In this document: piece by piece, positions 9,369 through 21,000 of the stretch
How the letters are laid out: each line of letters begins with the position of its first letter
How positions within the stretch are numbered: position 1 is the stretch's first letter
Notes under the pieces: generated by a model
What the model saw: the letters and a program-made list of their open reading frames with translations, nothing else
Databases searched by the model: none
What the model was told of the DNA's origin: nothing
Source of the DNA: Deinandra increscens subsp. villosa
Lineage: Eukaryota; Streptophyta; Magnoliopsida; Asterales; Asteraceae
DNA length: 64,000 nucleotides
Reading direction: 5' to 3'
Assembly (NCBI GenBank): GCA_039602395.1
Contig: JBCNJP010000045.1
Location: forward strand, 6,278-70,277
Translations under genes and position numbers: made by a program

Positions 9369-9376
9369 GACCAAAA

Positions 9377-12300
9377 TAACAAATGTACCCCTTGACTATA
9401 ACCATGGAGTCATGACTGGAGCGACCAAGTCAGGGCAGGGTCGTCAACCCAAATAGATCTACTCACAAGATATCGTTTCGAATGAACTAATTAAATTCAA
9501 CTAATAGTGGGACTTAGGCATATAACATGAATCAACATGATTACACAGATTGGGAAAATGAAAAGAACATGCAATCAGTACGTCTTACAATTATCATAAT
9601 ATCAGATAAAATGAAATTTGAAAGGCATTCATTAAATTCTCCCCCAAGTTAGAAAACAGAAATGTAAAAGGGGCCGTGAAGACTCACTTGTTTGAAGATG
9701 GACTGACATAAATGATTGGTTTAACTTAGCCTAGCAAACGTCTACAAGGTAATGTTATGACGTATTAGGGTTTGGCTATCTTGAGTTAGTGAATACGTCA
9801 CTCAATGTTCAAGGTTAAGTCTCGACTGTTATTACCCGAGTACAGTGATGGAAATCCTAGGATATTATTTATTGGCTAATAAATAATGTTGAATTTGATG
9901 GAATTTGTTATTTATTTGAATAAATAAATGATAGTTGGATTTCCGCCTTTGAAAAATAAATATTGAATAATATGGATTATTTTTTATTAAACGTTATAAA
10001 AATTATAAATATTTAATTCATTAAATATTTATAAGGTTTTGAACCCTTTAATTTAATAAATAAAAACTTTCATTTATTAAGGTTCGAACGCGCGTGTTAT
10101 ACCGCGCGTCTTTACACGGTATAAGTCGTGTTTTACGAAGAATTTCGATATTTGAAAATATGTCTAGTTGTATGAAGAAATGTTTCCAAAATATATATGA
10201 AGTTATATTTTGGTAAAATTAAGTGTCGGTTAGTCCGGTGGTTAGCCGGTTTCACCGGTTTGACCATTCTGACACATTTTATTACTTTTTAAATTTCCTT
10301 AACACTTAGGATTTGTTAATAGACTTGTTTTAATATGGTTTAGGGTCTTAAGTTGCCAAGTGTGCTGGTGGGAGTTTAACTTGTAAAATTTGACGTTTTC
10401 GAGTTACCGAAAGTTACAGTTTTGGTCCGCTTTATTTCTAAAACATGTTTTTCCACTTTTGAACCTTAGGAAACATTTTTATATGTCAAAATAAGCATAT
10501 TTTATGTTCTGTACCAGATCCAATTCTTATTCAAAAATAAGTTATATTTTTCGTCGAAAAGTCGTATTACAGTATCCGATTGTTCCGTTTTCATGTGTTT
10601 AACTTCCCTAATCAGTAATCACTTTGTAAATTTGGAAAATAATCTTGGAAGCCCTAAACCACACATTACAATTCCTAAGTAGTCATTTGTTGGTCACAAG
10701 GATTATCACTTAATTTTCATGAAAATAAAAGATATTTATATCATAAAAATTCCATTTTTACATTTCTTTGAAATTTCATGGATCAATTTTTAAAATAACA
10801 CTTTTAGTGACTAAAATTCACCTTAAGACAATTTATATCTAAAATCAAAATCATGAAGTGCTTTTAAGATTATAAAAATATATATATTTCATGGTGACTA
10901 CATTTTTATGACACACAAAATGATTGTCATCTCTTGCCACTTTTAACATAGTATATATTTTCTTTTAAACTTGATTTCCAATATTATGTTTATGTGTTTT
11001 TCATCAAATCAAACATACTAAATTATTTAAAACTTATAACATGTTATGATTTATAAACTTTGTCACCAAATATGAGACTTTTTAACATAAACATACACTT
11101 TATGTTTATATTTTTCCATGTGACTTGTTCAAACAATATTCTAGTTTCCATCAAAGTAAATAATGCTACTAACATGCAAGATTTCTGGTAAATCATCCAA
11201 CAACACAGTCAAGACTAAATCATGAACATGAATTTGTGACATTATATGACTAAATCATGGAATAAGTAAAAAAGAAAGAGATTTCCTCACTTAAACTTAA
11301 ACCGGATCGGTAATGACTTGATGGGTTGTTGATTAAGCTTCCAAATTTAGCTCATAAACCCACCCTTGATCTTTGATTTGGACGATGATGATGAAAGGAT
11401 GAAAGAGAGATCATGGATTTTGTCAAGGAAAAAAGAGATTAGTTTGGTTGTTCTTGAAAGATTAGAAAGAAATAATGAAAGAAAGATGATGAAATAAGAG
11501 TTGTTGATGGATTACCTTGACCAAGGAAGGATTAGTAACCTCGATTGAGTGCTAGAAGGTTGAGAAAGTGAGTTGATGGTGGCGGTTTGTTGTTAGGCCG
11601 AGAGGAAGAGAGTGAGGGAGACTAGAGAGAAAGTGTGTGTTTCTCTTGAATGGTTAAGTGTGAAATGAAGTGTTTAAATGTTATAAAAGGGTGGCTAGAT
11701 GGGTGCTTGGGTTCATTTTTTATGAACCGAGAGGGAGGCTTGGTTTGGATGGTCTAGCCGTGAACAAAGAAGGGAAAAGGAGAAGAGAAGAAATGATGAA
11801 CCAAGGTCTTGAGCTCTCTTGATTCTGGCTTGAAAATTTGAATCAAAGAGGGTGTTGTGGGTGAGGTTGGGACCAGCCAAAGAGGATGAGGGAACAAGGA
11901 AACGCCAAGGTGGCTAGGGGACAACTTTGTTGGTTGTGTAAGTGGTTAAATGGATTAACCAAAGGATGTTGTGCTTGTTATGTACTTGAGCAACCAAAAT
12001 GTTCAATATCTTGCCTACACATCATGGAATCTAGCAACAAAACCAATTAGCCTTGTGATCTTTGGGAAAACAAAAGTTAATGAGGTGTTAGGGAGTTTGG
12101 TTGAAATCAGTTGAGAGGAAGGGAGGAAGGAACCGGGAGGAAGAGAAGAAAAGAGGGAGAGATTGGGCTGGGCGGCCCAAACTGAAAAGAAGAGAAGAGA
12201 GGAGACGGGTTGGGCTCAGGGCCAATCGGAAGAGTGGAGAAGAAAGGGGGTCGGGCCGGGCTGGGCTCGCGGGCCGAGAGGAAAATGAAACGGGCCGGAG

Positions 12301-12700
12301 GAGATGGGCCGTAGAAAAAGAAGAGAAAAGGAAGAAGGGAAAAAGTTGGGCCGGTAGGCCCATTGGGCTCAGTGGGCAGAACCTGGTCTCGGGTCGGGTC
12401 GGGTTGAGTCCGGGTCGATCCAACGAGTCCAAAGACACTTCGTTTGAGTCAAAAGGATCGATTGAAAAGTCAGTTTTTGGCTCGAGAACGAATGATTTAT
12501 ATATATGTATATATAAATCATTAAGACTCATGATTCTATTAAAGATCAACGAAAGTATAATTTGTTTATGATACATTTATGATACAGACTTATGTGGAAT
12601 AACTAACGACTTATATAATTAACATTGTAATCGTAGCGAAGCGAGAGGTAGACCATTGTGTTCATTAACAGTTACTAACAAGATTGTATGATATTTTGAG
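9377..12700. other. Non-coding, probably the rest of the long LTR
   Basis: There is no supported gene. The sequence is AT-rich to about 11280. It then becomes purine-rich (11380-11660, many gaaag/gagag words), has a tataaaagg at about 11681, and at 12101-12470 consists of gaggaag runs alternating with gggccgg words. The open frames over 12088-12576 exist on both strands and reflect this biased composition. A short palindrome, atttatatatatgtatatataaat, lies near 12494. Confidence 0.5.
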
Positions 12701-12708
12701 TGTTACCA

Positions 12709-13524
12709 AAAGTCAAAATTTTAGACCAATTACACAAGAGAAGCAACCATATCGCAAATATATTCATCACATTATATATTATTAAAAGGATTCAAAGGTT
12801 CCTTAACATGGGTAATTGCAAATACAGAAGTAATGGTCTAAAGGAGGAGAAAATACACATACTCCATTGCCATTATGTTCTTTGAAACATCGTTCTTTAC
12901 ATGTATAAAGGTCACAATTATTTTTGTCCAACACAATTGTGCATCCATGGATAACTGAAGCTCCAACTGAAAAACAAACATATTATGTGTTATTTGATAA
13001 AAACATAAAATACGTAGTGCGTCTTTGTTGTTATCTTAAACTATATTTACTATTCGTGTGTTGTAGCAGGGATAATACGAATACATATTGTTATCTTAAA
13101 CTAGATTTACTATTCGCATATTGTAGCGGGGATAATACGAATACATAAAACAGTTGAATTGTTGTAACACAACGTAGAGAAAATGGTAATACAAAAAACT
13201 ACATGACGTTAAAACTAGAAGCCAACTCATGTTAAATGTGTTGCGTTTGGATAAAAACAAAAACAACGAATAAAATGAAAGCCATGTGGCATCACAAAAC
13301 AGCTGCATTGCTATAATAAAACATAAAGAAAACAAAAAATAAAAAAATGCTCCATAAGGACGTTTAAATAAAAAACATATAAAAAAATTCCATTGCGACA
13401 TGACAACCATATAGGGCAACTTGGACTAAATATATGTGGTTACTATTCCACTGGTATTGCTAACGTTTATATAGTAATTATTTAAACCCTACATTACCTA
13501 TGTAAACAAATTTTATCTTGTTTG
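12709..13524. other. AT-rich non-coding stretch
   Basis: Apart from the 60-bp tandem duplication at 13028-13147 I see no gene or element border. Words such as tgttgtaacacaacgtag and cgtagtgcg recur here and near 14210, which may indicate one old element split by the MITE at 13525. Confidence 0.5.
13028..13147. repeat. Tandem duplication, period 60 bp, two copies
   Basis: The unit starting ttgttatcttaaacta and ending ggataatacgaatacata is present twice in direct succession with about five differences. Confidence 0.93.
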
Positions 13525-14187
13525 CATTGGCGGACCTACATAGAAGAAGGGGGGGTGGTCAAGCGGCCCCCATCATTTTTGTACTACTAGTGAAGCATTA
13601 TTAAACGAAAATTCTAGTAACCCCCATAATTAGATATAAGTGACCCCCATTATATTAACAAAATTCAATATAGTTCAATAGTAGGCACCTGAGTTTCAAT
13701 TCAGCTGTCCCAGGTTCGAGACCATGGGAATCGGTTTTATTTCAATTACAATTAATCACTTGTTTTGTTTGTTCAATCATCTCCCATTCAATTACAAGTC
13801 CACACCGATCTCCCAAACCTCATCACCCATTAAAATTAATCCCTTGTTTTGTTTGTTTCCTGAGCCCATGAAGCCCACGTGAACATCAGCCTATACCTTT
13901 TTCTTCTTTCTTTTTGTCTTATCTTTAATACACATCAAAGAAATTATTAGTAATCAACGAATTCGAACTTTAGATATTAAGTCTACCTCTAACGTAAAAA
14001 AATTATATTAAGTCATAAACTTATTAGAATGACATGAAATTTAGATGGTGATGGGTGTTTGATATTTTGATTGGAATTTTAGTCATAAAAACCCGACCCG
14101 ACCTGGATAGTTTAATGACGAGATGATGAAAATCTAAGCACCTAAAAATAGCGACTCCCATGGAAAATATTCATGGGTCTGCCACTA
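13525..14187. mobile_element. hAT-like non-autonomous element, 663 bp
   Basis: The left end CATTGGCGGACCTAC and the inverted right end TAGTGGCAGACCCAT match the common plant hAT terminus C/T-A-GTGGCGGACCCA. Flanking 8-mers are cttgtttg (13517-13524) and attgtttg (14188-14195), which differ at one base. No transposase is encoded. Inside, near 13715, is ggttcgagacc, which fits the B box of an RNA polymerase III promoter (GGTTCGANNCC). Confidence 0.82.
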
Positions 14188-15120
14188 ATTGTTTGGAACT
14201 AGATTTTACAACTCGCATGTTGTAACATTGATAACGCGTGTATACAAAGTAATGTTATTGCTCAAATACAATGTAATAATGGAAATACAAAAAGACTACG
14301 CAATTATGTTAAAATTAGAAGAGTAATCAAATATAACACTAAAAAATTAGATACATAAAGACAATGGTGTAAAAACTAACAAAAACAGTTAAAAATAATT
14401 TAAATGAATTAAAAAATAGTATAATAAAATAATAATAAAGACCATCACACGATAAAAATAATTAAACATTTAAAAGTAGCGGTGTAAAACTATATTAAAA
14501 ACCAAGAAAAATACTTTAAAAAACGATTTAGGCTATCAAATTATATGTTAAAATATGTTGTGTTTCGATAAAAAAAATTATTCATGTCACTTAACAACAC
14601 CACGTGCCTTCACGTGGGCTAATGATTTGTGTAAGTCACCAGTGAGTTACTTTCCTTATGGAGTCGTAATTTGTTTTATAAAATAATAGAAACTCTTTTG
14701 GTGACGTTGTGCAACATCCTTTTGCCATGTGACATGCGTAAAATAATAAATTTATTTCTTATCTAATTACAACAAATTTATCGCATAGCATGGTAATTAA
14801 TAGAAATACTCGTGTGAGTTTAGCAAATGAGTCAGTGTTAAGTTGGTGGTACAGGTACAATCGTACGAAATAGAATTTTTATTCAGTTTTGTATTTTCAA
14901 TCTCAAAGAATTTGGCATGGTAGTTATAATATAATAAGTACAGTCGTGTAACATAGTTTTTAGGTCAGATTCAATAGTTCAGCACATATTTTTTTCTTTT
15001 CTGTTTTCTTTAAATAGCAATGTAATTTGTTTTGTGTGACTGTGGCGATCCATGACAACACGCGAATTACAAAATCTAATTATACAGTATTCTCATATAA
15101 TAAAGTTGTCAAACAATTTA
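14188..15120. other. AT-rich non-coding stretch with a hairpin followed by CTAA
   Basis: No gene is seen. A 7-bp-stem hairpin, CCACGTG-CCTT-CACGTGG (14600-14617), is followed one base later by CTAA and then T. That resembles the 3' end of a Helitron (hairpin, CTRR, insertion before T), but the spacing is shorter than usual and no 5' TC end was located. Confidence 0.35.
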
Positions 15121-15126
15121 ACGAAC

Positions 15127-15181
15127 CTGCAATTAGAATAATAATGAATAGCAACAAGTAAGAGAATGAAGACTTGGCCAT
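15127..15181 (-). pseudogene. Orphan signal-peptide exon, like the first exon of a small secreted peptide gene
   Basis: On the minus strand ATG at 15181 opens MAKSSFSYLLLFIIILIA and then meets a good donor, GCAG/GTTCGT, after 55 nt. The peptide has a short basic start and a hydrophobic core of about 13 residues, as in a secretory signal. A TATA-like CTATTTAAACC lies about 75 bp upstream. Plant defensin-like (DEFL) genes have this layout: exon 1 is the signal peptide and exon 2 the cysteine-rich mature part. I found no cysteine-rich second exon in the next kilobase on this strand, so it is probably a remnant. Confidence 0.35.
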
Positions 15182-15832
15182 GTTAATTTATGCTTGCTTC
15201 TCGTGGAGCATTAAAAATGATTTTTGTTTGAAAATTGATCATCTTCAATTGGTTTAAATAGGCACATATGTCTCTTACTTTGTTTATTATTAATCTTCAA
15301 AACCGCAATCTCTTTTTAATATTTAATTACCATAATATGTTACGAAAATTGATAATCAATGCTCTTCTATGTCTCAGTTAGAAGTTATAAAGAATATTAA
15401 AACTGTTGTCCGTTTGCTTGTTATTATCATGTTATTTTAATTTGATCCTAAAGTTTTATAAAACTGTTTTAAAATCAATTTATCCACTTCCAAATAAATA
15501 AAACATTTTTATGGGAGTCCAAATAAAAACTTACTTTTTGTTTGTATTCATTAGCGTACTATACGTACATATGTTAATATTTTATCAAAGCATTTAGAGT
15601 CGCTATAGTCAATATATAATTTAAATTTTTTATAGAATGATGTTTTAAAGTTGGTCTAAATTCTTGAAATTAAAACCGGCTAATATATTTACTTTTTTTT
15701 TCTTTTTGGAATATGCTATAAACATCGGTCATCGGTGTTACATTCATGAATATTCCCTTAACATTTTTAAGTTTTAACACAAAGTACCTAACGTGTCTTA
15801 AAAAATAAAAAAAGATTAATAGCCCACCCTTT
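15182..15832. other. AT-rich, nothing recognised
   Basis: No ORF, repeat or element border is supported here apart from the TATA-like site at about 15251-15263 upstream of the orphan exon. Confidence 0.5.
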
Positions 15833-15967
15833 AAGAAATCCAAAAGGACTGGTAATAGGAAATTGGGGGATAAGAGGGCGAGGCCTTCCAGCTCAGAACA
15901 GGAGGAAATTGATGTTCGATTGGCAGACAAAGTTTTGAAAGATCTCAGATTCTCGTTCCCGAGTTAA
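15833..15967 (+). pseudogene. Possible LINE 5' coding fragment
   Basis: The plus strand reads KKSKRTGNRKLGDKRARPS and then EEIDVRLADKVLKDLRFSFPS before a stop. This basic, serine-rich sequence resembles the gag-like or linker region upstream of the endonuclease in plant LINEs, and it lies just upstream of the LINE at 16240. Assignment rests on position and composition only. Confidence 0.3.
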
Positions 15968-16040
15968 CTTAAGGAGAGAGAAGAAAGAAAATGAAAGGAA
16001 ATAAAAATGTATTTGTGTTCCAGAGTTTCGTTTAAGGAGA

Positions 16041-16240
16041 GAAAGGAAATGAATATAAGTGATGTTGTGCACCTGAGTTTCATTTAAGGAGAGAAAATAA
16101 AGGAAAGGAAGGAGAAAGTAGGCTAATTACTTAAGATTTCTTTTTCTTCCAATTTGGAGAGAAAGTGGAGAGAAAGGAAAGGAAAATTATCTCTCCCTTT
16201 CCACCCTTTCCTTTCCTTTCTTTTCTTTTCTCTTGTAAAG
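16041..16240 (+). repeat. Purine/pyrimidine-rich tract with direct and inverted repeats
   Basis: Two related blocks (gagtttcgtttaaggagagaaa and gagtttcatttaaggagagaaa, each with a few differences) are followed by ggagagaaaggaaaggaaaatt and then its pyrimidine counterpart ctttcctttcctttctttt, which could fold back. It lies directly upstream of the LINE coding region. Confidence 0.7.
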
Positions 16241-16459
16241 TGAACTCGGGTACAGCTTGCGCTGAGGCGAGCAACTGGAGAAGAGGAGGGCTCGTAACAA
16301 AGAGGTGTTAGACACAGTGGAGGTGGCTCGTATTGTCAATATCGATCTCCACGATTTCAATGAGATGGTGGATAATCAAATTAAAGGAGAAGAAAAGGTA
16401 GATAACCGGGTCGATGGAGAGGAGTCTGATAATATAAATTAATGGATTTCCTATCAGTT

Positions 16460-17345
16460 GATGACAATAAATTGTCATGGATTTCCAAGATTCGATCGAA
16501 GAATCGTGTTCAATTTTTGTGTATTCAGGAAGCACAAATTCCGAATGGGGCGCATAAATTTCAACAGATTATGGGGTTGAAGAGGGGCAATAAATGACTG
16601 GGTTGATGCGAAAGGTAGATCTGGGGGTTTAGCATGCTCGTGGAACCCTACGGCCTGCTCCGTCAAGGAGGTGATAAAGGATGACCATTTCATGGTGGTG
16701 TCGGGTTCAGTGGTGGGGAAGACAAACACTATTAACATAGTGAACGTTTACTCGCCGCATGACCTAAGATTAAAACGGGTTTTGTGGGAGAAATTGATCG
16801 AAGTCAGATGGGCTAAAGCTGGGATTTGAATCATGATGGGAGATTTTAATGAAGTCCGGTCCAAAGACGAATGCCTTAATTCTGAATTTCATCCGGTAGG
16901 GGCAATGACTTTCAATGCGTTCATCTACAGAGCTGGAATTTCTCAGTATCACATGGGGGGCTTAAGATTTACGTACTCGCACGGTAATGGGAAGTCATTT
17001 AGTAAGATAAACCGGATTTTGGTGTGTGCGGAGTTCAAATCCTCCTGGCCTTTCGCTTCTCTAGTGGTGCTGCCGAGGCTGTGGTCGGACCACGACCCCT
17101 TGGTCCTGCGTATGTCGGTCTCTGACTTAGGTCCTAGGCCATTGCGTTTTTTTCCTAATTGGCTTAATCGTGAGGGGTTGGAAGGTGTTGTTATTGGGGC
17201 TCTTAATAGGGTGTGGGAGCAGTCTAAACCTGATGTGAGGCTCTTGGCTAAACTGAGGTATGTGAAAATTAAGCTAAAGGAATGGATCAAGAAGAGGAGG
17301 GATGATTGCGATGGGAAAAGAGAGGGGCTTGAGTTAGATTGTTGA
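16460..17345 (+). pseudogene. LINE APE-type endonuclease
   Basis: Endonuclease motifs appear in order: GRSGGLACSWNP (about 16617), TINIVNVYSPHD (about 16730), MMGDFNEVR (16833), and LWSDHDPLVL (about 17081) with the catalytic SDH. The region nicks target DNA in active elements. A stop (TGA) precedes MMGDFNEVR, and an earlier frameshift separates the N-terminus. The RxDR motif near 17010 is degenerate (KINRILV). The domain continues into a linker (LRFFPNWLNREGL) that ends at a TGA at 17343. Confidence 0.88.
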
Positions 17346-17743
17346 TGGTATGGTGCATTGGGTGAATTAAGACCGCTGTCCACCGATTAGATTAATAACT
17401 GGGCTAGCAAAAAAGTGGAGTTGAAAGACCTTGAGCTGGGTGTTTTGGCGAATGTTAAAACTAAGGCTCGTATACGGTGGTGCTCGGAAGGGCACGAGAA
17501 CTCTGCGTTTTTTCCACGGAGTTGTTAATCAGCAATTAGCTAAAGATAGAATCAATGGGTTAAAAATTAAGGGACAGTGGGTTGAGGACCCGGGAAGAAT
17601 GAAGAAGGAGGTATGGAGGTTCTTTAGCGATCGATTCCAAAGTAGTAGCGGTTGCCAACCTGTGAGGTGCGATGGGATTTAAGTGCTGTCATAACCGGAT
17701 AGAGAGTTGCGAGTTGCGTCGTTCTCGAGAAAAGAGGTGAAAG

Positions 17744-18666
17744 ATGCAGTGTGGGGGTGTGGTAGTGAAAAAAACCCCGGTGCTGGATGGTTTTATTTTT
17801 GATTTCTTGGATATATTGAATAATTTTCACGAGGAGGGCAAGATTAGTAAAGGTTGTGGGTCGTCCTTTCTCCACCTTATTCCTAAAGTTAGGGATCCTC
17901 AAGAGCTTAACGATTTTCGCCCTATAAGCTTGGTGGGGTGTATCTCTAAAATTATATCTAAGGTGTTGGCGAATCGGTTGAAGTTGGTGGTTGGGTCTAT
18001 GTTAGAAAATAAAAAGGCTTTTGCTGCTAAAAGAAACATCGTTGATGTTCCTCTTGTGGTGAATGAAGTCATATCGTGGTGCAAAAGATCGTGTCGGAAG
18101 ATGATGCTTTTCAAAATTGATTTTGAAAAGGCCTATGACACCGTCGAGTGGAGTTTCCTTTTTTCTATTATGGAACAAATGTATTTTCCTAAAAAATGGC
18201 GTGAGTGGGCGAAAGGGTGTATTCATGCTACGAGGGCCTCGGTGTTGATAAATGGTGCCCCTACTATTGAGTTTGAATGCTCGAGAGGGCTTAGGCAAGG
18301 TGACCCCTATCCCCCTTCCTATTCATTCTTGTTATGGAGGCTTTTTCCTGGATGATGAAGCGAGCCGGTCAAGTTGGAATGTTATATGAGGTGCCTATTC
18401 CTAATAACGGGCCGAATATTTCTAACATCCTATTTGCGGACGACGCCCTTGAGATGGGTATGTGGTCGGAATTGAATGCGAAAAATCTGGCGAGAATGCT
18501 CAAAGCTTTATTTCTTGCCTCGAGGCTTAGGGTTAACCTCAGGAAATGCTCTCTGTTTGGGATTAATTGTCAGTTTGAATATGTGGAGGCTATGGCTCGA
18601 TCTTATGGTCAAAAGGGGAGAGGCTGCTGTTTTCTCATTTGGGTTTACGGGTGGGTGAAAATATGA
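17744..18666 (+). pseudogene. LINE reverse transcriptase
   Basis: RT blocks appear in order: DFRPISLVGCISKIISKVLANR, MLFKIDFEKAYDTVEW (first catalytic Asp), ECSRGLRQGDPYPPSYSF, then, in a second frame from about 18334, NISNILFADDALEMG with the catalytic FADD intact, and LRVNLRKCSLFGIN. The frame shifts between the QGDP and MEAFSWMMK segments and again near 18640. Upstream, 17346-17743 is linker sequence with several stops. Confidence 0.9.
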
Positions 18667-20484
18667 ATAAAATTGCGAGTTGGAAGCCGGTTATTGATGC
18701 GTTCGAAGCTAAACTTTCGGGATGGAAAGCGGAGCGTTTGTTGATGGCAGAAGGCTTACTCTTGTTAAAGCTACCCATGATAGTGTCCCTCTATATTATT
18801 TTTCGCTTTATAAAGCCCCGGTGAAGGTTTTAAATAGACTTGAGTCGATCCGGCTTAATTTTATTTGGGGTGGTAGTAGGGATAGAAAGTGGATCAAAAA
18901 AAAGATAGTTACGCTTTCGGTTGATGATGGTGGGCTTGGTCTCGTCTCTCTCGAAGTAAAAGACATGTCCCTATTGACGAAGTGGGTGGGGAGATTTGTC
19001 TCGGAGAAAAATAAATTATGAAGAAATGTTATTGTTGGGATTCATGGTGGTGGAGGGGGTGATGGGCTGATCCCGTATAAGATAGGGAATGCGGGTGTGT
19101 GGATAAATATTTCCAAGGTAAAAAGGTTGTTAATCAAGAAGAAGGTTAGGCTACGTGATTTATTTAAGTGCCGTGAGGATGGGTGGGTTTGGAATGGGGA
19201 CCCGTCAGGCCAGTTTTACGTTAGAAGTATGACGAAAGTGATCATGAAGGAGAATAAAGGTAATGAAGTTAAGGAGATTAGATGGAATAGGTTGGTTCCT
19301 CCGAAAGTTAGTGTTCTATTTTGGAGGATCCTATGGAAGAGGCTTCCAACGAAAATCGGGTTGAGGAAAAGGGGAGTTGTTCTAGCGACGGTTTCCTACC
19401 CTTTGTGCGATGAGCAAGACGAGTCGGAGAACCGTCTTTTTACGGGATGTCCTTTAGCCTCCATGGTTTGGTCGGTTATAAGTCAATTGTGTAAGATTCC
19501 GAATCCATTCCCGTTCGATGATCAAGATCTTCAGTGCCATGCTCCTGTTGGTTCAGTCTTAAAGAACAAAGAGGCCCTTGTTGATGCTGTTTTTCGAACT
19601 GCTGTGTGGTAATATGGGGCTGCAGGAACAAAGTTGTGTTTGAGAAAAGGAAGACTTTGTTGGAAAAGATTGTGGTGGATATTAAAGCTTTAAGTTTTTT
19701 CAGGATTAACTATAGGGCGAAAGAGTGGAAGGTGGATTGGGTTGAATGGTGTAATTTCCTTTTCTAATGTAATTCCTTTGTTTTGTTTTTGTGGCGAGGT
19801 CGGTTTTTAGCGCCTTGCTGGCCGGCCTCCCCCTGTGTTATTGGAATTGCCGTTCAAAAAGAAAAAGTTCACATTGCTAAATCTTAACAACCAAAACCTA
19901 CTAACCTACCCAATCATACCAGTAGTGTCACTTCTAGAAACAGTAGTTATCTCTTTATCATTGAGTTTTTGTCAGAATTTGACCATAAACTTGTTCACAT
20001 TTATTGAAAAATTAAAATAATAATGATCATAGTCACGATACTTTGTTCTAAATGAAAAATGTGTAATAACAAATACTATAATGCAAGATAAATCACAACA
20101 AGAAAGTAATACTTCAAGAAGACAATAGATTCAAAGAAGGAGTCTTCAATTAAATTACTAAAATTTTAGGATGATGAGATCGTAGGTGGAAGTACAATGT
20201 TTTTAGTTGTTATAAAAAATATATTAAATCAATACTCATAGATAAATTAGATATATTCAATCAAATCAAGAGAGACAAACTATTAAATGAACAAAATATT
20301 TATTTATAAATAATTATTTTTGTGAATGATTTTTAACCTACACCCATTTGATAAATATTACTCCTACTACACGGTTTTGAAATAAACTCGATTTCAAAGT
20401 ATATTTTGAACAAGACATATACGCCTTGTATTTACACTATGATTTGATGTCCATTAATTCACTAAAGTTAATCCATATAACTCT
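18361..20484 (+). repeat. Segmental duplication, copy 2 (partner 1-2856)
   Basis: This holds the LINE 3' half, its flank (gttcacattgctaaatc onward) and 460 bp of copia LTR, collinear with copy 1. It lacks the Harbinger-like element, so it supplies that element's empty site at about 20018. Confidence 0.88.
18722..19766 (+). pseudogene. LINE RT thumb and zinc-binding domain (copy 2)
   Basis: This is the counterpart of 300-1421. Two open pieces (to 19021 and 19097-19612) are separated by a TGA in place of a Trp codon (ttatgaaga versus ttgtgga in copy 1). The zf-RVT motif reads YPLCDEQDESENRLFTGC: the first Cys is Tyr and the His is Arg, so two of the zinc ligands are lost, whereas copy 1 keeps them. 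A one-base deletion ends the second piece at TAA (about 19610). Confidence 0.86.
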
Positions 20485-20624
20485 TAGTGAAATAATATAA
20501 AAAACTCGTCATTTCATCTTCCCATTCATCATTTAATAATCAGTAAATAATTATTTGTGACAATTTAAATACTTATCAAATAATTATTTGTAACACATAC
20601 AAATAATTTATTAAATTTCCAACA
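20024..20624 (-). repeat. Ty1/copia LTR (minus orientation)
   Basis: On the minus strand the LTR starts TGTTGGAAATTTAATAAA at 20624, directly after a polypurine tract (GTGGGGGAT), and ends near TGATCA at 20024. The tract next to it makes this the 3' LTR of a minus-strand copia element whose body runs into the gap. It is a different family from the TGTTGATAC LTRs further right. Confidence 0.72.
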
Positions 20625-21000
20625 ATCCCCCACATGAATGGGAATCGATCAAAACACACAAATACCCCGATGAAACCAAGAAGGTTAAATCTTGCATACA
20701 ACAGGTAGGTGTTGACCTATAATCCCTAATTTATAAAATGCTCTTAGCCTCCAAACAGTTGGTAGACATGATGTCTTTGAACCAACGGTTATAATAGTAG
20801 ACAAAAATGCATATTTACACAAGACTCGTTCTAGTCGGGCTATCCCCTCATTGTCATGACCAACAATGGTTTGAAACACTAGTTTGGTTCTGTGAAAGCT
20901 TTAGATGATTACCAATTCTCTTTCATATATAAATGATTTACCATAAATCATTAAAAGCATTAGATTACTATGATTTACAGAAGCACATTAAGCACTTTAT
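20625..21000 (-). other. 3' interior of a copia element, running into the gap
   Basis: The sequence follows the polypurine tract (plus-strand atcccccacatgaat). It is non-coding and contains no conserved domain before the gap starts at 21001. Confidence 0.55.

Larger units (their letters stand above)
4098..12708 (-). repeat. Long Ty3/gypsy-type LTR, interrupted by a CACTA and a MITE
   Basis: The left edge is tgtcacaccccgag, an end common in plant Ty3/gypsy LTRs, preceded by ttaag. Removing the CACTA element joins ...aaacatggca to gcggaaataaag, a continuous LTR-like sequence. Further right, 11500-11700 is a purine-rich tract resembling an LTR transcript leader on the opposite strand, and 12101-12470 is rich in gggcc words. 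The right edge, gagtgttacca, resembles an LTR terminus, but no matching target duplication is visible and the interrupted Sirevirus does not resume after it, so the right border is uncertain. No internal coding region is present, so it could be a solo LTR or a recombinant. Confidence 0.45.
16240..19866 (+). mobile_element. LINE (plant L1-type) copy 2
   Basis: The order is linker, APE-type endonuclease (16460-17345), reverse transcriptase (17744-18666), RT-associated zinc-binding domain (18722-19766), 3' UTR (ggcgaggtcggtttttagcg) and an A-rich tail ending at 19866. All lie on the plus strand, as in plant L1 elements. Frameshifts and stops split it into at least six open pieces, so it cannot move. 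From 18361 it is duplicated at the window start. No 5' end or target duplication could be fixed. Confidence 0.9.

Noticed and set aside
12088..12576. Long open frames on both strands (156 and 162 codons)
   Set aside because: They mirror each other across a purine-rich, gggcc-rich tract in a probable LTR, with low-complexity Arg/Glu/Gly or Pro/Leu/Ser protein and no domain. Composition explains both.
13680..13750. Possible tRNA gene around the ggttcgagacc box
   Set aside because: No cloverleaf or A box could be drawn. The match sits inside a hAT-like element.
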